Assembly (NCBI GenBank): GCA_029931535.1
Contig: JAQPZY010001628.1
Coordinates: 3,176,501 to 3,240,500, forward strand
DNA: 64,000 nucleotides
Source of the DNA: Margaritifera margaritifera
Taxonomy: Eukaryota; Mollusca; Bivalvia; Unionida; Margaritiferidae
Reading direction: 5' to 3'
The notes under the pieces were generated by a model. That model was given only the letters and a program-made list of their open reading frames with translations, was not told the origin of the DNA and made no database searches. A program made the translations under genes and the position numbers. Below are positions 23,019 through 34,157 of this stretch, piece by piece; positions within the stretch are counted from its first letter, which is position 1, and every line of letters begins with the position of its first letter.

Positions 23019-23735
23019 AGGGTGCAGCATTGTAGCATAAGCTGATATCACATTCTTATGAACCATTGTACTTTAAGTATTATTAATTACTACTAATAAT
23101 TGTAAAATGACACTCTAAAAATTACACCAGAAATGTTCAAACACACGATTTGAATTAATTTTGTAGAATTGATCTTAACATGTTTACATGTCCATCATGA
23201 GCATATTGTCCATAAATTTTAGAATCTTTGGGGTCATAATTTCACATTCAGCACATTATGTAGGATCTAATTGTACTTATAGTAGATCTGTCAGGCACAT
23301 ATTTGCCTGTATGCACTTGAGCTATCTCAAAATGTTATTTCTATCAAGATCTAGCTTACGTATCGTAATATATTTTAATTTAGTACTTTGACAGAGTGCG
23401 GTATTGTAGCATAAGCTGATATCATATTCCAATGAACCATTCTACTTAATAATTGTTAACTTACACTCTTAAGAATACACCAGAAATATTCAAACAGATC
23501 ATTTGAACTAACTTTGCATAAATGCACGTAAAAACTACATGGTACATATCTATCTTTGTTTACAATTTGTGGGGATCAGAATTTCATATTTTTTTGATGA
23601 TATAGGATCTATTTCTCCCTATAGTTGATCTGTCAGGCACATAATTGGCTGTATGCACTTGAAAATACCCAAAAATGTTATTTCCGTTATGAATTAGCTT
23701 ACTTATGGCAATATATTTTAATTTAGTACTTTGAC
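23019..23735. repeat. Tandem duplication of a 350-370-bp segment
   Basis: The segment starting GGGTGCAGCATTGTAGCATAAG (about 23020-23388) is followed directly by a diverged second copy (about 23392-23735) starting GTGCGGTATTGTAGCATAAG. Both contain AGCTGATATCA, TTACACCAGAAAT.TTCAAACA, TAGGATCTA, GATCTGTCAGGCACATA, TGTATGCACTTGA and ATATATTTTAATTTAGTACTTTGACA in order. Confidence 0.9.
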
Positions 23736-24939
23736 ACTTAACTTTCCTGTATACTGTTATGTACTAATTGTTTTACAAATGATCAAACCTCACCATTGCC
23801 ATAAACGTTATAATAGGAAGTGTAACTTATTAGTTATTTATCCTGTAAATGGTTAAACTTACTCTGATACACATATTTATAGAAATCTCATATATTTTGG
23901 GGATGAATAGTCACTTTAATATATGTTCATTGCTTCACATTGCTAAATGTCACTATGTCAAGTCTAATATTTTTTTCTATTCTTCCTGTGCTGGCACATT
24001 TAATGTCATTTTGAAATCTCCATTTTGTTACGACTCTAGATCTTAAAAATATGTAACGAAAAGAAAGTGAAACCAACAAAATCAAATAAAATCAACAAGC
24101 AATTTATTTTTAGACAATTAAAGTGAAAATTCAAAAGACACCGACAATAATGTGAGTTAAGTCCAAATAATCCAATAATCTTAAGTGTACTAATCACAAG
24201 TCCAAAAGATAGAATGTTCCGAATGAATTCCAGTAACCTTAAAGGCACTGATATTCTAGTAGTCTTGAATGTTCTGATGTGCCAATAGTCTTGAGTGTCC
24301 TTATGTACCAGGAGTCTTGAATGTCCTGATGTACAACACTGATGTAATCCAGAATGTTTTTGAATGATTTCACAAAAATCGTAAAGTCATGTATTAATCC
24401 CAAAAAGTCATCAGGTCTATGAGCACTTTAGTATTTTCAATGAATATTTTAAATAAATAAATCCTCTCTCTGAATTTGCTCCGTTTTTCACAACACACCT
24501 ATAAACATCTGATTATTACACAAAATTCCTTAAAGACTGATATAGTTAGCATATGAACGAAATACTGCTTAAAACTTCCTATATATAAACACAAGCTACC
24601 TGACATAATTTTCTAGAAAAGCATATGCTTACATGACAAAAATGAGTAATTCTAGTGGAAAAACCAATCGAAATGTAAACAAAAGCAACCCTTACCTCGA
24701 ATTCTAAGTAAACAGCCTGTTTACATCCTACAATCAAGGACAAAGTTAAATATGTAGGACAACAGGTAAATATGTAAACATTATACATAACGATATCTAG
24801 CACATTTTCACGTCATTTACGTACATCTTACTGACCTATGAAATTAAAAAAAACAAACATGTTATCTCCTTTCGAGTCTTGCCTAGTATATGGAACAAGG
24901 TAAAATAGTTGAATTGGCTTAGATACTGCCCAGCCGCTA
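23736..24939. other. Non-coding stretch with a short ~31-bp repeat
   Basis: Near 24257-24335 the phrase AGTCTTGAATGTCCTGATGT and variants occurs three times in tandem. The rest is AT-rich with no supported reading frame. Confidence 0.6.
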
Positions 24940-25075
24940 TGTGGTTATACCAAGGCCTTATTAAGACATGTCCTGTGGTTATACCAAGGCCTTATTAAGA
25001 CATGTCCTGTGGTTATACCAAGGCCTTATTAAGACATGTCCTGTGGTTATACCAAGGCCTTATTAAGACATGTCC
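24940..25075. repeat. 34-bp tandem repeat, 4 perfect copies
   Basis: TGTGGTTATACCAAGGCCTT plus ATTAAGACATGTCC repeats four times with no differences that I can see, so the array is recent. Confidence 0.97.
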
Positions 25076-25099
25076 AGTGTACTCCGCAAAAGTCACCAG

Positions 25100-25271
25100 G
25101 ATTAGTTCATACTTCCACACTGGTATATTGTACCTCGAAACCAATGAAGAACTCATTGGACACAATGCACGCTTGGAAGAAAAAGCTAGTAATCTCAGTG
25201 AAACGTTGGAAAGTTTAGAGCTGAAACTACTGTGGAATGAGAACAAAAATATCTGCCAACTACGCGCTTGA
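25100..25271 (+). pseudogene. Short coiled-coil-like reading frame, unassigned
   Basis: After the 34-bp array the plus frame reads LYLETNEELIGHNARLEEKA and SNLSETLESLELKLLWNENK before stopping. The Leu/Glu/Asn-rich heptad character suggests a coiled coil. It lies about 700 bp upstream of the LINE ORF2 remnant in the same orientation, so it could be a scrap of LINE ORF1, whose product has a coiled coil. The family R segment between them argues against one continuous element. An overlapping 105-codon minus-strand frame looks less protein-like. Confidence 0.3.
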
Positions 25272-25539
25272 ACAACCGCTATGGATTCAACTATAAATGA
25301 ATTACGGTGAAATATGGCCCATGAATTCAAATTTATGAATCAGCAATAAACATATATTATCAATAGAAACAAAATGAAAGTGTCGTGTCGGTAAAATAGA
25401 TTGTTTTGAACTAGTGTTTTCTATGTTTCCATGATTACGGACGTTAAATAATGTTCTTGTATCTCGTATCTTTATCTCTAAACTGTGGGTTCCAAAACAG
25501 ATGTTTCTTTGACACAATCAGTCAGAAAAGGACCCGACA

Positions 25540-25955
25540 ATTCTGGTATGACCCAACAGTTCGTGTCCTATATATAAATTAGAATTAAAGATTATCCAAA
25601 TCTACTAAGGCTACATGGAACACAGAGATTACAAATTTTAGTTTCTATTACTGTTTGAATAACTCGAATTGGCTCGTCTAGAAACTGAAATGGGTAGATG
25701 GACGAACCATGTAACACTTCAAAAAAGATTATGTAGACATCGCAATTAAAATTAATTTCATTTTGTTCTTATTTGCCCTTTGTATAAACATTTTAGAAGA
25801 ATTTCTATTTCAAGAAAATACTGGGCTAGATATAATATGCTTCCCGTCATTGATCTTTTTAAATTCTTAAAATGCGCATATTTTAGGATAATTTGTATAT
25901 TTGTTTATTAAGAATTCTTGCTTACTGTACTCCAGTAGTCAACCAAATCTATATA
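25540..25955. repeat. Family R dispersed repeat, divergent left part
   Basis: The segment starting ATAAATTAGAATTAAAGATTA resembles the start of R-containing blocks at 40775 and 49805 (AAAATTGGAATTAAAGATTA), followed by a similar TACTAAGGCTACAT..A.A word. Similarity then fades. The LINE remnant begins immediately after, and R-like sequence resumes near 28895, consistent with LINE insertion into an R copy. Confidence 0.5.
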
Positions 25956-25959
25956 TACT

Positions 25960-28115
25960 TGATGGTACGAGTTTGGAGAAAAAAACACGAAGTACTTTTA
26001 AATCTTGAAAAGAGAAATTATGTCAATAAGACAATAAAAAAAAAATATTTTAGATGATGGGACAAATATATCAGACCAAAAAAATATTTTAGAAGCCCCA
26101 AAACAGTTTTATATGGAGATGTACAAAATTAAAATTGCTCAGCTTGATGTTGAGGATCCTCAAGAAACTCAAGAGGAAAGAGAATCATGCAAGGGTCTAC
26201 TTACAATTAATGAATACGGTATGTCTTTAAAACGGATGAAAAATGGAAAAAGTCCTGGCTCAGATAAATTTACTGTAGAGTTCTATAAATTCTTTTGGAA
26301 GACTCTTGGGGAATTTCCATGCAGATCAATAAAATATGGATATACTGTAGGAAAACTTTCAGATTTTCGGACTCAAAGAGTCATCACACATGTCTACGAG
26401 AGGAAGAAAAAGACAGAAGATACTTTAAAAATTGGAGACCTATATCACTTTTAAATATTGACTATAAGATTGCTTTGGGAGCCATTGCAGCTAGGATTAA
26501 ATAAGTTCTTCCATCAATAATCAGTGATACTCAAAAAGGATTTATGAAGGGTAGAATCATTGGAGAAAATATCAGGCTATAATACGATATCATGGATCAA
26601 CTAGAGAACGAAAATAGATATGGTTTATTATTGTTAATAGACTTTTAAAAAACCTTTGACTCAATTAACTGGAGCTTTGTGGAAAAAGTTTTACAATCTT
26701 TTAACTTTGGTGATTCTGTTTGTAAGTGGTTTCAACTGTTTTGTAATAACTCTAATAACTTTATGTCGTCCATGAAGTCCCCTTGCGCCTTATTTGTTTG
26801 TCATCGGTGTTGAGATTTTAGCTATAACTTTAAAGCAAAATGTGGATGTACGGGGACTGATCTTTGATGTCAGTGAGTATAATTTGGCGCTTTTATTCTT
26901 CTTGACGGATCTGAACATTCTCTCAAAGCAACTATGAATATCTTGCATTGTTTTTTATATTACCTGGACTTAAATGTAACATAATAAAAACAAAGGATAT
27001 TTGGAACGGAAACAGTAAATTTTCCAGTGAAAGAATATGTCCCGATATTGGCCTAAATTGGACTTCTTCTAACTTTACACTCCTTGGCATAGATTTTTCT
27101 CCGGATTTACAACAAATGGTGGAAATTAATTATAGGAAGAAACTAACGAATGCAAAACGAATACTGGAAAGCTGGACTCAAAGACATCTGTCAGTAGTTG
27201 GTAAGGTACTTGTTGTAAAAACTTGTTCTGCCCATATTCATACATTTTGTTTTCAGCACTTCCAAATGCATCAGCAAAAGTTGAAGCAGAACTAAATCGT
27301 ACATTATTTAAATTTGAATGGGGTGGTAAAGTAGAGAGAATTAAACGTGATATACTAGTATTCCCAGAGAACGAGGGAGGACTAAATATAATACACATTT
27401 GTTCATTCATTACTAATATTAAGATAAAATGGGTTAGAAGATTGCTGGAAAATGAAAATGGAGCGTGGCAGAACTTAGTCAATAAAACTTTATTCAGAAA
27501 TAAAAAGGATATTTGGAATTTAGGGAGAAGGAAATTAGAAGAATTTAGTAAGCTCATTAAAAACAGTTTTTGGAGAGATGCAACTTTGGCAATATCTAAT
27601 TGGAAAGAGGAATTGCAAAGAAGTCCAAACGAGTATTTATCTCTGAGTGTTTAAAATGTTGTCCCCCACCCCTCCCTAGAATGTTCTAAAAGCCGGTATT
27701 GAAATTCTGAATGATTTAGTAGATGCTCACGGTAATTTAATACCTTTTGAAATGATAAAATAAAAAACTAGATGTGGTGATTTCTTGAAATACTTTTCCT
27801 TAATATCCAAAATTCCAAAATCATGCAATATTAATTCAAAGTTTTGGTACCGTTTTATTAAACAATTTGCACCTTCTTGCACAAATATTGTACATTTGTC
27901 CAAAAAAGAAATATATTTAGGAAGTGAACAATTGGACATTTTGTGTAACTTCTTGCTTATTTTGGCTAAATATTATATTTACACTTGCAGATTCAATATG
28001 CAAAATCCTTCCATTTATGATTTCAAGCAAATAGTTGAAATGCATAAGAACTTTGAATAATACACTGCCAAGTTAAATAAAAAAGAGGACCAATTTCTTC
28101 AAAAATGGACCTCAA
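25960..28115 (+). pseudogene. L1-type non-LTR retrotransposon ORF2 remnant
   Basis: A long plus-strand series of runs matches the ORF2 reverse-transcriptase and C-terminal regions of L1-like LINEs. In order: WYEFGEKNTKYFLNLEKRNY (25963), MKNGKSPGSDKFTVEFYKFF (about 26236), NWRPISLLNIDYKIALGAI (26422 on), a QKGFMKGRIIGENIR motif (about 26535), a TFDSINWSFVEKVLQSF-like run, LGIDFSPDLQQM (about 27084), a WGGKVERIKRDILVFPENEG region (27319 on), and KEIYLGSEQLDILCNFLLIL in the C-terminal domain. The endonuclease is absent (5' truncation) and the catalytic YADD box is missing from the expected place near 26880-26905. Frameshifts occur throughout. Confidence 0.9.
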
Positions 28116-28469
28116 TCATACATATGAAACTTGTGTAAGAATCCGTTCTCTTCTTGCAATTCGTTATATTTATTTGGGTCTGATTTGATGATAAACAGGA
28201 ATAAAACATACTGTAATATCACAAAGTCTATGTCACCTAGACGCTGTATACTTGTGTTCGTCTATTTCAATTGTTTATCTAAAGAGATTGCCTGCTTTAT
28301 ACATGTGTGCATGCGTGTGTGTGTGTGTGTTCTCTTTTCTTTTTCTGTACATTATATTTATTGTCCCTAGATTATCTGATAACACGAAATGTTTTAATAC
28401 AAGGTGACCTTGGGATGTTGTTCTCCGACCCAGTGGTCAACTTATTTAGGGAAAGAAAAAAAAAAAAAA
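28116..28469. other. Possible LINE 3' tail and short (GT)n run
   Basis: Non-coding sequence following the LINE C-terminal remnant, with a (GT)n run near 28312-28330 and an A-rich tract near 28446-28472. It may include the LINE 3' untranslated region. Confidence 0.4.
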
Positions 28470-28893
28470 AGAAAGTCTACTAATATATACACAAAACTGC
28501 ATACATATTTTGTTCTGAGTCGGCGGAAAGAACGAGTTTGATATGGCGTAGGGATACGTCGAGACCGTCAGACCGAGATGTATTCATCAGCCATATCAAA
28601 CGAGTTCTTTTCTCCCACTCAGAACAAAACACGAATGCGGTTTTGTATTTATTACATACCCCCTCTTTTACGCTTTCTAAATATTTGTAGCTTTACGGTA
28701 TGAATGAAATTCAAAACGAACTGGGATTCATAAAATGTTCGAATAAATGCGGTTAAAAATATCTACGCGCGGACGTAAAAGAAGACACATAAGTAGTTCG
28801 AATCCGGGTGTGTGATACGGAAATACGGATTGAACAGCTATATCGAATGCCAGATCAAGCGTGTAATATTAAATGGGTATGTAATAAATACTT
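28470..28893. mobile_element. Nested inverted repeats, MITE-like
   Basis: Two structures. The first has arms of about 60 bp: the left (about 28490-28555) contains TTTTGTTCTGAGTC and AAAGAACGAGTTTGATATGGC; the right (about 28590-28655) contains GCCATATCAAACGAGTTCTT and ACTCAGAACAAAAC, near-perfect reverse complements. The second pairs TATTTATTACATACCC (about 28648) with GGGTATGTAATAAATA (about 28877), reverse complements bounding about 245 bp. This is consistent with one or two small non-autonomous DNA elements. Confidence 0.7.
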
Positions 28894-28894
28894 T

Positions 28895-29812
28895 ATATCT
28901 TTTCGTTGGCCGGAATTTAATGTCTTCTTCGTCTTAGCTTAAACTTCTTTCATATATGACTTCTAGCTGGTTAAGTTATCAAATGCAATTTTTATATACA
29001 CTGTATTTTTAAATATTTAATGATATATAATGTTTAATATGCATTTGGTATTTATAATTTGTGCTATGTCACAAGTAGTTCTAAATACTTTTATTTACAC
29101 GTCTAGTACAATAACTACGTATTGGAAGAAGGTTTTCTATCATACTGTTATATGCTCGGGGGACATCTGGTCTTTTGGCAATACGATTCTCTTTTGTATT
29201 GTTAGTTTAAATCTGCAGTTGCTTTCATGAAAATAATAAAGTATAAATATTCAGGTTTCTTCCTTCTTCGTGACTCAATTTACCGGATAAACTATGCATA
29301 CACATGGGAGTTTCTAATCCATACAATTATATCCTCTTCCGCTGGCACGTAGCCGTGATCAAACTTGTAAACTACTGTATAACTTAACGTAAACTCTTGC
29401 CATATTAAGATTCAGAACGTTTTGTTTGTCACAGAGAGGCAGACAGAAAGATAAGGAAGAAAAAAACGTTTTTCTTTCTTGATATTTCTTTCCTTCGTGA
29501 CACTACATTGACCCACCATGTTTATGGTCGGGGAAAGTCATACAGGTTGAAAAGTGAACTGCCGTAATTTTTAACTTAATAGCTATTAATCATCATCACA
29601 CATCACGTCAGAACTTCCTATTAACCTTCACATACAACTTTTGGCTTTTTGTTTTTTTCTTCTTATTCAAGCACAGAATACATTTTGTTTTTTGCCACAA
29701 CTATGTCTGTTCAACCAAGTTTAATATTGTCAGAATTGTATAAAAAATTCTTTTAGTTTGAATTTATTTCAACAAATGGGGTCCGGCTACAAGTTCTCAC
29801 AACATTATATAA
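28895..29812. repeat. Family R dispersed repeat, divergent right part
   Basis: Follows the block order of R copies at 41.2-42.4 kb: TTTCATATATGAC, ATATAATGTTTAATATGCATTTGGTATTTAT, GTAGCCGTGATCAAAC.TG, AACTTAACGTAAACTCTTGCC, TTTTGTTTGTCACAGAGA..AGA.AGAAAGATA, AACCAAGTTTAATATTGTCAGAATTG and AAATGGGGTCCGGCTACAAG. Identity is clearly lower than among the R copies at 40-51 kb. Confidence 0.8.
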
Positions 29813-30052
29813 GCTCTATCCAGTGGCGGCGCGACGGGGGTGGGGTGGGATCGGGGGTTGGGGACAATTTGCCCCCGGGCGCCAACAAAGGGGGGCGCCT
29901 TCGGGAGCTTTTTATAGCTGTAACCGGGGCGTAGAGGGGAAGTTGGAGCTTGGCAACTGACATAAAAACTGTTCTCTGTGGCAAAGTAGGGGCGCCACTA
30001 AAAAACATTGCCTCCGGGCGCCTCGAACCCTCGTGCCGCCACTGGCCCTATC
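29813..30052. mobile_element. hAT-type MITE (224 bp) inserted in the family R copy
   Basis: The element (29821-30044) begins CAGTGGCGGCGCGACGGG and ends CCCTCGTGCCGCCACTG, inverted termini with few mismatches. Flanks are GCTCTATC (29813-29820) and GCCCTATC (30045-30052), an 8-bp target duplication with one mismatch. Length, ends and duplication fit a non-autonomous hAT element. It is GC-rich, unlike its surroundings; the Pro/Gly-rich frames in it are not genes. Confidence 0.9.
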
Positions 30053-30290
30053 CCTCTATTCATATTTCAGTCAGTCAAGACGTTATTTGGCGAGATATTC
30101 TCTCATTCGAACCTGTGTTCGGTGGTACTAATTGATGTGAATTTACGATGGATAGGTTGATACCTCAGGGAGACCATACTGTTCTACTTTTGACCAATGA
30201 ACAGATCAACGCAGGTGCATGATGTGCACTCTTAGTAATAACATGTTCTAATACACAGGTTTCTGGGTCTTATAGTCAAAGATCATATTA
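30053..30290. repeat. Family R tail beyond the MITE
   Basis: Resumes the R order: ATATTTCAGTCAGT, GGTGGTACTAATTGATGTGAATTTACGAT, CTACTTTTGACCAATGA and ATCA.CGCAGGTGCATGATGTG, matching 42255-42400. This shows that the MITE interrupted a pre-existing R copy. Confidence 0.75.
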
Positions 30291-31286
30291 TTATTATTAC
30301 CTTCAAACTTTGGTTCAAACTTTAGACTGTCAATAAGAGAAAATCTGTATAAATAATTTTCCAATTATTCCTGCGTGAATGGGATCTTTTCCCCAAAGAA
30401 AATAACAAAGCTTTAATTGTTGACAATTTTTCGAAATTGATGCGACTATCGAAGTGTAAGCTAAGTAGGATTACGAGTTAACAAACCAAGTTTACCAAAT
30501 TAGTAAAAATGTACATTTCAGAATATTTATTAACATTTAATCATTAAGTATGTGTGAGTATTTATTAAAAATTTCTCATTTTACATTGGAAAGAGTAGTG
30601 CTACCCTAGGTGTTTTCTGATGTTGATGACTATACATTATATGAATTTGTAATTGCTGAAGTTCCTCTGATTTGAAGCATATTACGTATTCTTCAGAAAA
30701 TAATCTTTCCAAGATCCCCAAAACTTTGGAAACTGGTATCAACCATTCGATCTTCATCATTTGATATATTTTAAGCAACCGCTGAGGTTGATAAAAAAAT
30801 CTGACAAACTGCACATGGTAGGATATATATTGATTTTCAGGTCAGTTACCCATATGCCAGTACATACGGTGTCTAACTATATTACTAGTTTGGAATAATT
30901 ATAGAATTACAGTGAAAGTGGGTAAAATTGTTTGGAGAATTTACTGGTTTTCTTCGCATTAACCCGAAATAATTAAGAACAACGGCTCTAAATATGAGAA
31001 ATTAGAATCGAACGCAATTTCATCAGTTGTGATCTACTATTCGTTCTTATAGTTGATCTCGGGATTGACAACATCAGTTTTTCTGAGCCTTATGACACAG
31101 TGACTAAAAATATTGTAATTTTCACATTTACCACTAGTTTATATGCAGCGTTTCAGGGAGAGCATGATTCTCAGTCACAATGACTTCATCATAACTAATG
31201 GTACATGCAAAATGAGATTAACTTAAGACAGTTGATTAAATTCAGCTTGTTTCAAAAACAGACCATAGCGTATGAGAAAATTATCT
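30291..31286. other. Non-coding stretch, nothing recognised
   Basis: AT-rich with no supported reading frame or repeat. Confidence 0.5.
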
Positions 31287-32063
31287 CTACTGTAGAAAGG
31301 TGCTGTCTTAAAAACGCTACTGCAGAAAGGTGCTGTCTTAAAAACGCTACTGTAGAAAGGTGCTGTCCTAAAAACGCTACTGTAGAAAGGTGCTCTCTGA
31401 AACGCTACTTTAGAAAGGTGCTGACTTAAAAAACGCTACGGTAGAAAGGTGTTGTCTTAAAAACGCTACTGTATAAAGGTGCTGTCTTAAAATACGCTAC
31501 TGTATAAAGGTGCTGTCTTAAAAACGCTACGGTAGAAAGGTGCTGTCTTAAAAACGCTACGGTAGAAAGGTGTTGTCTTAAAAACGCTACGGTAGAAAGG
31601 TGCTGTCTTAAAAACGCTACTGTATAAAGGTGCTGTCTTAAAATACGCTACGGTAGAAAGGTGCTGTCTTAAAAAACCCTACTGTATAAAGGTGCTGTCT
31701 AAAAAACGCTACTGTAGAAAGGTGCTGTCTTGAAAACGCTACGGTAGAAAGGTGCTGTCTTAAAAACACTACGGTAGAAAGGTGTTGTCTTAAAAACGCT
31801 ATTGTAGAAAGGTGCTGTCTTAAAAAAACTCTACTGTAGAAAGGTGCTGTCTTAAAAAACGCTACTGTAGAAAGGTGCTGTCTATTAAACAAAACGCTAC
31901 TGTAGAAAGGTGCTGTCTTAAAAAACGCTACTGTAGAAAGGTGCTGTCTATTAAACAAAACGCTACTGTAGAAAGGTGCTGTCTTAAAAAAACACGACCG
32001 TAGAAAGGTGCTGTCTTAAAAAAAACGCTACTGTAGAAAGGTGCTGTCTTAAAAACGCCACGG
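31287..32063. repeat. 25-copy tandem array of a ~30-bp unit
   Basis: The unit CTACTGTAGAAAGGTGCTGT plus CTTAAAAACG is repeated about 25 times. Copies vary mainly in the A-run length and at two positions (CTGTAGA, CGGTAGA or CTGTATA). Two copies carry TATTAAAC inserted before the A-run. Because 30 is divisible by 3, the minus strand shows a periodic open frame (a ~10-residue RQHLSTVAF-type repeat), which is a by-product of the array and not evidence of a gene. Confidence 0.98.
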
Positions 32064-32837
32064 TCAGTCAGAATGGGCACCCTATATAATAGCTTATAAA
32101 TCAGGTCAAACTGCAAACAACATAGACAATACTATGAAGTCGCATTATGCGCCGGCAAATCACGGTCGGTGTTGCTTGTTCTACTTATTACTCCTAACAA
32201 AATGCATAGCCTATATCTGCCGACGTATTATGTGATGGCAGATCTGGGTCTATGCAGTTTGCAGTTGGATTCGACTTATAATCAAGTACACACTGTAAAC
32301 CAAAAGGTTCATGCAGATACAACAAGGTTTGTAAACCTTGCTTTATCTTATGTATAGACTCTTAAGGTTTCACTGAAAATTAGACGGAATAGACTTATAG
32401 CTTGTATAAAAAAGGGAAGCCACGTATTTTAATATTTATTATTAGACTGATTGTAACACATGGCAATACAATCTTGTACTTATCAAATGGTGTCAGGAGA
32501 GATGTATGATGTAATAGGCATGACACAATGGAAATATAATGGGAAAATGTGTTTGTTTGTGTGTGTGCGCCTGAGTGTGTGTAAGAAATTAGTTAATATA
32601 ATGAGAATTACCTTTAAAATCTGTAAACTCTGCATTAAAAATGTATTTGAATTTAATAATGTTCAACGTCGTAAATCTCTGTTGCTCTGTACTATTTAAT
32701 ATTTGTCGTTCAATCTGTGTATCCCTTAGAAGAAGATCTTCCACGCAGGACAATAAAAGACATGCACAAAGACACACATACAAAGAGTCACACGCGTACA
32801 ACAATTACTAATTATATGATGGCATTACGAAGGAAAG
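32064..32837. other. Non-coding stretch, nothing recognised
   Basis: Short frames only; a GT-rich word near 32548-32582. No supported gene. Confidence 0.5.
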
Positions 32838-33146
32838 CTATCCAAATTTAACATGTCCTAAAGTAGGCATAGCATTTAAGTATATGAAACAATGTGATGC
32901 AGTGAAAATAAGTACAAATGTTAACGATAGCCGTACAGTGGATATAAGTACAGATGTTAACGATAGCCGTACAGAGTGTCCAGCTGAGATGAAATGGTTG
33001 GTGTGTTTTGGGATGACCATATTTCTCATATGGCTTTTGTAGTTGTTCATTCTTTTCCGAAACTTAATCGTTTCGCCAAGATATTGTCTGGCACAAACCT
33101 TGCACGTCAATATGTCAATGACCCTTCCACTAAAACGTCCTAACAT
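32838..33146 (-). pseudogene. Penelope-like element GIY-YIG endonuclease fragment
   Basis: The minus-strand frame reads VIDILTCKVCARQYLGETI, then KFRKRMNNYKSHMRN and HTNHFISAGHS. This is the pattern of the C-terminal GIY-YIG nuclease of Penelope-like retroelements: a hydrophobic strand, a CxxC pair, a (Q)Y-x-G-E-T core, a downstream Arg, and a terminal H...GH. The endonuclease nicks the target for reverse transcription. The frame continues into AT-rich sequence without further similarity. No reverse-transcriptase part was found upstream (33.15-34 kb, minus strand), so this is an isolated fragment. Confidence 0.75.
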
Positions 33147-34150
33147 TTCATTGTAAGTAACTCCCGCAGATGAACATTTTGCCTTTTTCCGTGCACTGTA
33201 TTTTAAACTTTTGTGTTATTATATAATATTTACTGTCTTCGTTTGTAAGAACTTCCATTTCAAATCTTAGAAATATGGCTCAATTTATCTATAGGTCCAT
33301 CAATGAAAAGGTATATGCAAACAAATATAACTTATTTGGTGTAGATACAGTTTTCAGACTTTGCTTATCAAAGAGGATATCCATGCATTTGTTTTGATAA
33401 TACTTGACGAAGTTCAAATGTTTTTTTTATATAATTAAGGCTGGTTTTATACCATGACCTTCCAAAATAGAGTTTTCGACAACGATCTTAGATGATACAT
33501 TTACCAGCCGTTCTAATGAAGATTATGTATCACTTAACATAGATTGCAGGAATGTTAACAGCCCATGAAGAAATAATTTTGAAGGTTATCATACTCGTCT
33601 CGTCGATTATATCTATTTCATTTGGCATAGCTAGACTATAAACATCTAAAAACATGTTCCATTTGGATCCTGCAGTGAACAGATGCTGTTATTTTATGTC
33701 AGAAAAATGATTCAAACATGGCTGCTTGCAAAAGCTCTACCATGGTTATCAACATAAAACTTTTTATATCTATTCCTGTAAACTGTATATATTCTTCGGG
33801 GAATACTTGGAGAAAACGTTCGACAATTTTTTTTCCCTATCTGCGTCGCTGACTGTTAAGCTAAGAATTGCTTCTGTTGAAAATCTAGACCCATTTTTGT
33901 GTCATTTTTCATTTTATTCTAATAACTACCTACTTACATGTATCTTCAAAACTTGGAAGCTCGTCATATAACCCCCTCACCCGATCCCCGCCCCCCCCCC
34001 CCAAAAAAAAAAATAGCCGTATCAACAAGTCATGACCCCATACATTTTCTTCTTCTTAAATCCAACCTAATCCATAAAACAACCCAACCCCCAAACTTCC
34101 TCTGGGGGAAAGGCATTTCCTTCCAAAACCTTTTTGGACACTATGAATGG
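33147..34150. other. Non-coding stretch with a poly-C/poly-A junction
   Basis: A run of about 14 C followed directly by about 11 A lies at about 33989-34014. No gene is supported. Confidence 0.55.
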
Positions 34151-34157
34151 AAGCATA

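Noticed and set aside
29805..30135. Pro/Gly-rich reading frames around 29.9 kb as a small gene
   Set aside because: They lie wholly inside the GC-rich hAT-type MITE, which explains the composition.
31638..32116. Long minus-strand frames with a repeated RQHLSTVAF-type motif
   Set aside because: They follow exactly the 30-bp tandem array, whose period is a multiple of three. No start context or non-repeat domain supports a protein.
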